From Wenyingzhuangia sp. 2_MG-2023 (lineage in GTDB: Bacteria; Bacteroidota; Bacteroidia; Flavobacteriales; Flavobacteriaceae): a stretch of DNA of 64,000 nt. Below, piece by piece: positions 62,658-64,000 of this stretch. Made by a program: the position numbers and the translations under genes. The notes under the pieces are model-generated. The model saw only the letters and a program-made list of their open reading frames with translations, did no database searches and was not told the DNA's origin. The stretch's first letter is position 1. Every line of letters begins with the position of its first letter. The DNA lies in contig NZ_JAUOSB010000002.1 in the NCBI RefSeq assembly GCF_030548295.1, positions 250,001-314,000 on the forward strand, written 5' to 3'.

Positions 62658-63284
62658 CTATAAATTTTCGAAAAGAATTTTAGATTGCTTGTCTTTTTCC
62701 TTTATAGACTTTTGCTCTTCTATTTTTCGTAAAACATTAAACTTTTCATGAAAATTAGAACACATGGAATAATAGTTCAGACTCAAGCCTAAATTCACAT
62801 CAATTCCAATTGAGTTGTTTAAATTATTCTTAAAGAAGGTTTTACCTGAAGACAAGAAATTTCCATATTTAATTTTTAGGATCTTTAAAACATCTTCAAT
62901 AGAATTTATTTCTTGATTGTAAAAATTTACGTTTACATAGAACAATTTATTTCTAAAAAAATGAAAATCCGCTTTTGCTCTTTTTTTCATTATTTTAAGG
63001 GTATAAGACAAAACATAAATCTCTTCTTTTTTAGAAACAATGTGTATCAAACTAGGATTTCCTAGTTTTTTTAATATCATTTTTTGCGACATTCCAAAAA
63101 CCAACCCCATAAACAAGACTTTTTCTGCTGTAGGTTTAAAAGTAGCCGTTTCAAATTCCTCAACTAATTTTTTATAAGAATTTATGCCTGTGTATTTGTC
63201 TATCAATAGACTTTCGTAGTATTTTTTTTTATTAGACTTTAAAAAAAAACTTTTAAGTAAAAGAGAAAATTGGTAAAATTTCAT
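62658..63284 (-). CDS. Unknown protein, paralogue of the 211-aa neighbour, 208 aa
   Basis: The core MGLVFGMSQKMILKKLGNPS, then IYVLSYTLKIMKKRAKADFH and NKLFYVNVNFYNQEINSI, parallels the 211-residue protein (GxSxKxxLxxLGxP ... KAxxxFHFxxxKLFYxNV). No lipobox and no membrane segment. The two probably arose by tandem duplication. Function unknown. Confidence 0.6.
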   Translation of the reverse strand: MKFYQFSLLLKSFFLKSNKKKYYESLLIDKYTGINSYKKLVEEFETATFKPTAEKVLFMGLVFGMSQKMILKKLGNPSLIHIVSKKEEIYVLSYTLKIMKKRAKADFHFFRNKLFYVNVNFYNQEINSIEDVLKILKIKYGNFLSSGKTFFKNNLNNSIGIDVNLGLSLNYYSMCSNFHEKFNVLRKIEEQKSIKEKDKQSKILFENL

Positions 63285-63702
63285 AGATGTTTAGTTTAGA
63301 CAAATTTTCTTTTTCATGTGTTAAGATAAGAAAAACACTCTAAATAATCCATTTCAAAAGCTTATCTCACAAAAACAACTTTTCACTCCTCATATTCAAC
63401 ACTAAAACAACCCTATATACAAACAAGTGCATATTTAAATTAAAAAACTAGTATTAAACAAGTTGCAGCTTTAAAAGCATACTAAAATCCATTTTATCCA
63501 TCATCTACAGCATCCTATTTCAAGATCATATTTTTTTCATCTACTTTTAAAATACTTGAATACACTGTCTTAATTTCTGTAAAATCTGGGGCTTCTTTTA
63601 AAATTTAAGAGAATAACTTTAAAATTAAAAAACCCCTAGCAAATCTAATCGCTAGAGGTTTCTTGTCTGAAAAAATCAAAAATAAACTAAATCTATTTTT
63701 TG
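63285..63702. other. Intergenic region
   Basis: AT-rich gap of 418 bases with no gene, RNA or repeat that I can support, apart from the terminator at its right end. Confidence 0.5.
63630..63661 (-). terminator. Terminator of the GDPD gene
   Basis: AAACCCCTAGC and GCTAGAGGTTT form a stem with one mismatch, followed by T's on the minus strand. Confidence 0.7.
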
Positions 63703-64000
63703 TTAGTGATGTAATTTTTTAGCCTTTAAAAACTGTAATAATTCTTCTGGTAAATCTGTTTGTATCACGTTTACATATTTCTTTTTCAACATTTCATTAA
63801 ACCCAGAATTTTTAGATACTCTCTCCATTCTATCATATTTTCCTAAAGTATTCAACCAAACTCTAATCCCTTTGTCTGCAAGGTTTTTCATAAAACTTTG
63901 TGTATAATAACTTTCATCTACATGAATAATGTCTATGTTTCCATACTCAAGTATCTTAGTTACATCTTTTTCACTATAAGCCCTAGGCATAATTTTTATA
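63703..64000 (-). CDS. Glycerophosphodiester phosphodiesterase, C-terminal part
   Basis: The frame runs on beyond the window (it is open before the first Met with no stop), so this is the last about 99 residues. The pattern IMPRAYSEKDVTKI, IDIIHVDESYYTQ, GIRVWLNTLGKYD and VNVIQTDLPEELLQFL is the end of a GDPD TIM barrel, where the VW..N and TD.P strands close the barrel. The catalytic residues are outside. It hydrolyses glycerophosphodiesters to glycerol-3-phosphate. Confidence 0.8.
   Translation of the reverse strand, partial: IKIMPRAYSEKDVTKILEYGNIDIIHVDESYYTQSFMKNLADKGIRVWLNTLGKYDRMERVSKNSGFNEMLKKKYVNVIQTDLPEELLQFLKAKKLHH

Noticed and set aside
1-64000. CRISPR array
   Set aside because: No regularly spaced identical repeats with unique spacers were seen; the prophage repeats are irregular in spacing and surround genes.

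Overview
The window looks like a chromosome segment of a marine member of the Flavobacteriaceae (Bacteroidota). The signs are AT-rich DNA, promoters of the form TTG-N19-TAnnTTTG, a SusC/SusD polysaccharide utilisation locus, a type IX secretion sorting domain, LytTR/His_kinase two-component pairs, a zeaxanthin-type carotenoid cluster and DUF families typical of this phylum. No 16S gene is present, so genus is not assigned.

Region 1 (1 to about 13,660) is accessory DNA. It reads as the early arm of a prophage or related integrated element, almost all on the minus strand. From right to left it has a divergent repressor switch (12,451-13,273), small regulators, a RecT/Bet annealase, a 695-residue protein joining a PD-(D/E)XK nuclease to an FtsK-type motor, DUF4494 and DUF3127 proteins (the latter with an SSB-like acidic tail), and a DUF1376 replication protein. 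Further left, from about 5,270 to 1,700, is a run of small single-ORF units separated by long related imperfect palindromes, resembling a cassette array. A GNAT-like protein, two unknown proteins and a truncated IS1595-type transposase follow. No integrase, terminase or virion genes are in the window. The element stops next to a tRNA-Gln(UUG) gene (13,661-13,730), whose 3' end faces it.

Region 2 (13,900-32,100) is mostly housekeeping: a DUF2723 membrane protein, a polysaccharide deacetylase, a thioredoxin-fold protein without CXXC, DNA polymerase I with eroded proofreading residues, a secreted type IX cargo protein and a LytTR/LytS pair. Then come the translation genes rplM-rpsI-rpsB-tsf followed by pyrH-frr, an RND/MMPL exporter and a J-domain/KTSC protein.

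Region 3 (32,500-43,080) is a polysaccharide utilisation locus: a DUF6377 membrane regulator, SusC, SusD, a PKD-type surface lipoprotein and two GH30 lipoprotein hydrolases. The likely target is a beta-1,6-linked glucan.

Region 4 (43,180-64,000) holds a SulP transporter, a rhomboid protease, an LpxL-like acyltransferase and a membrane LytTR regulator beside crtI-crtB-(unknown)-crtZ-crtYcd and a photolyase. These are followed by a tandem FKBP lipoprotein, a YfiT/DinB protein, YjbQ, a lipoprotein, a two-component locus with two paralogous sensor kinases (one degenerate), dnaK with a palindrome over its promoter, two paralogous unknown proteins and the end of a glycerophosphodiester phosphodiesterase gene.
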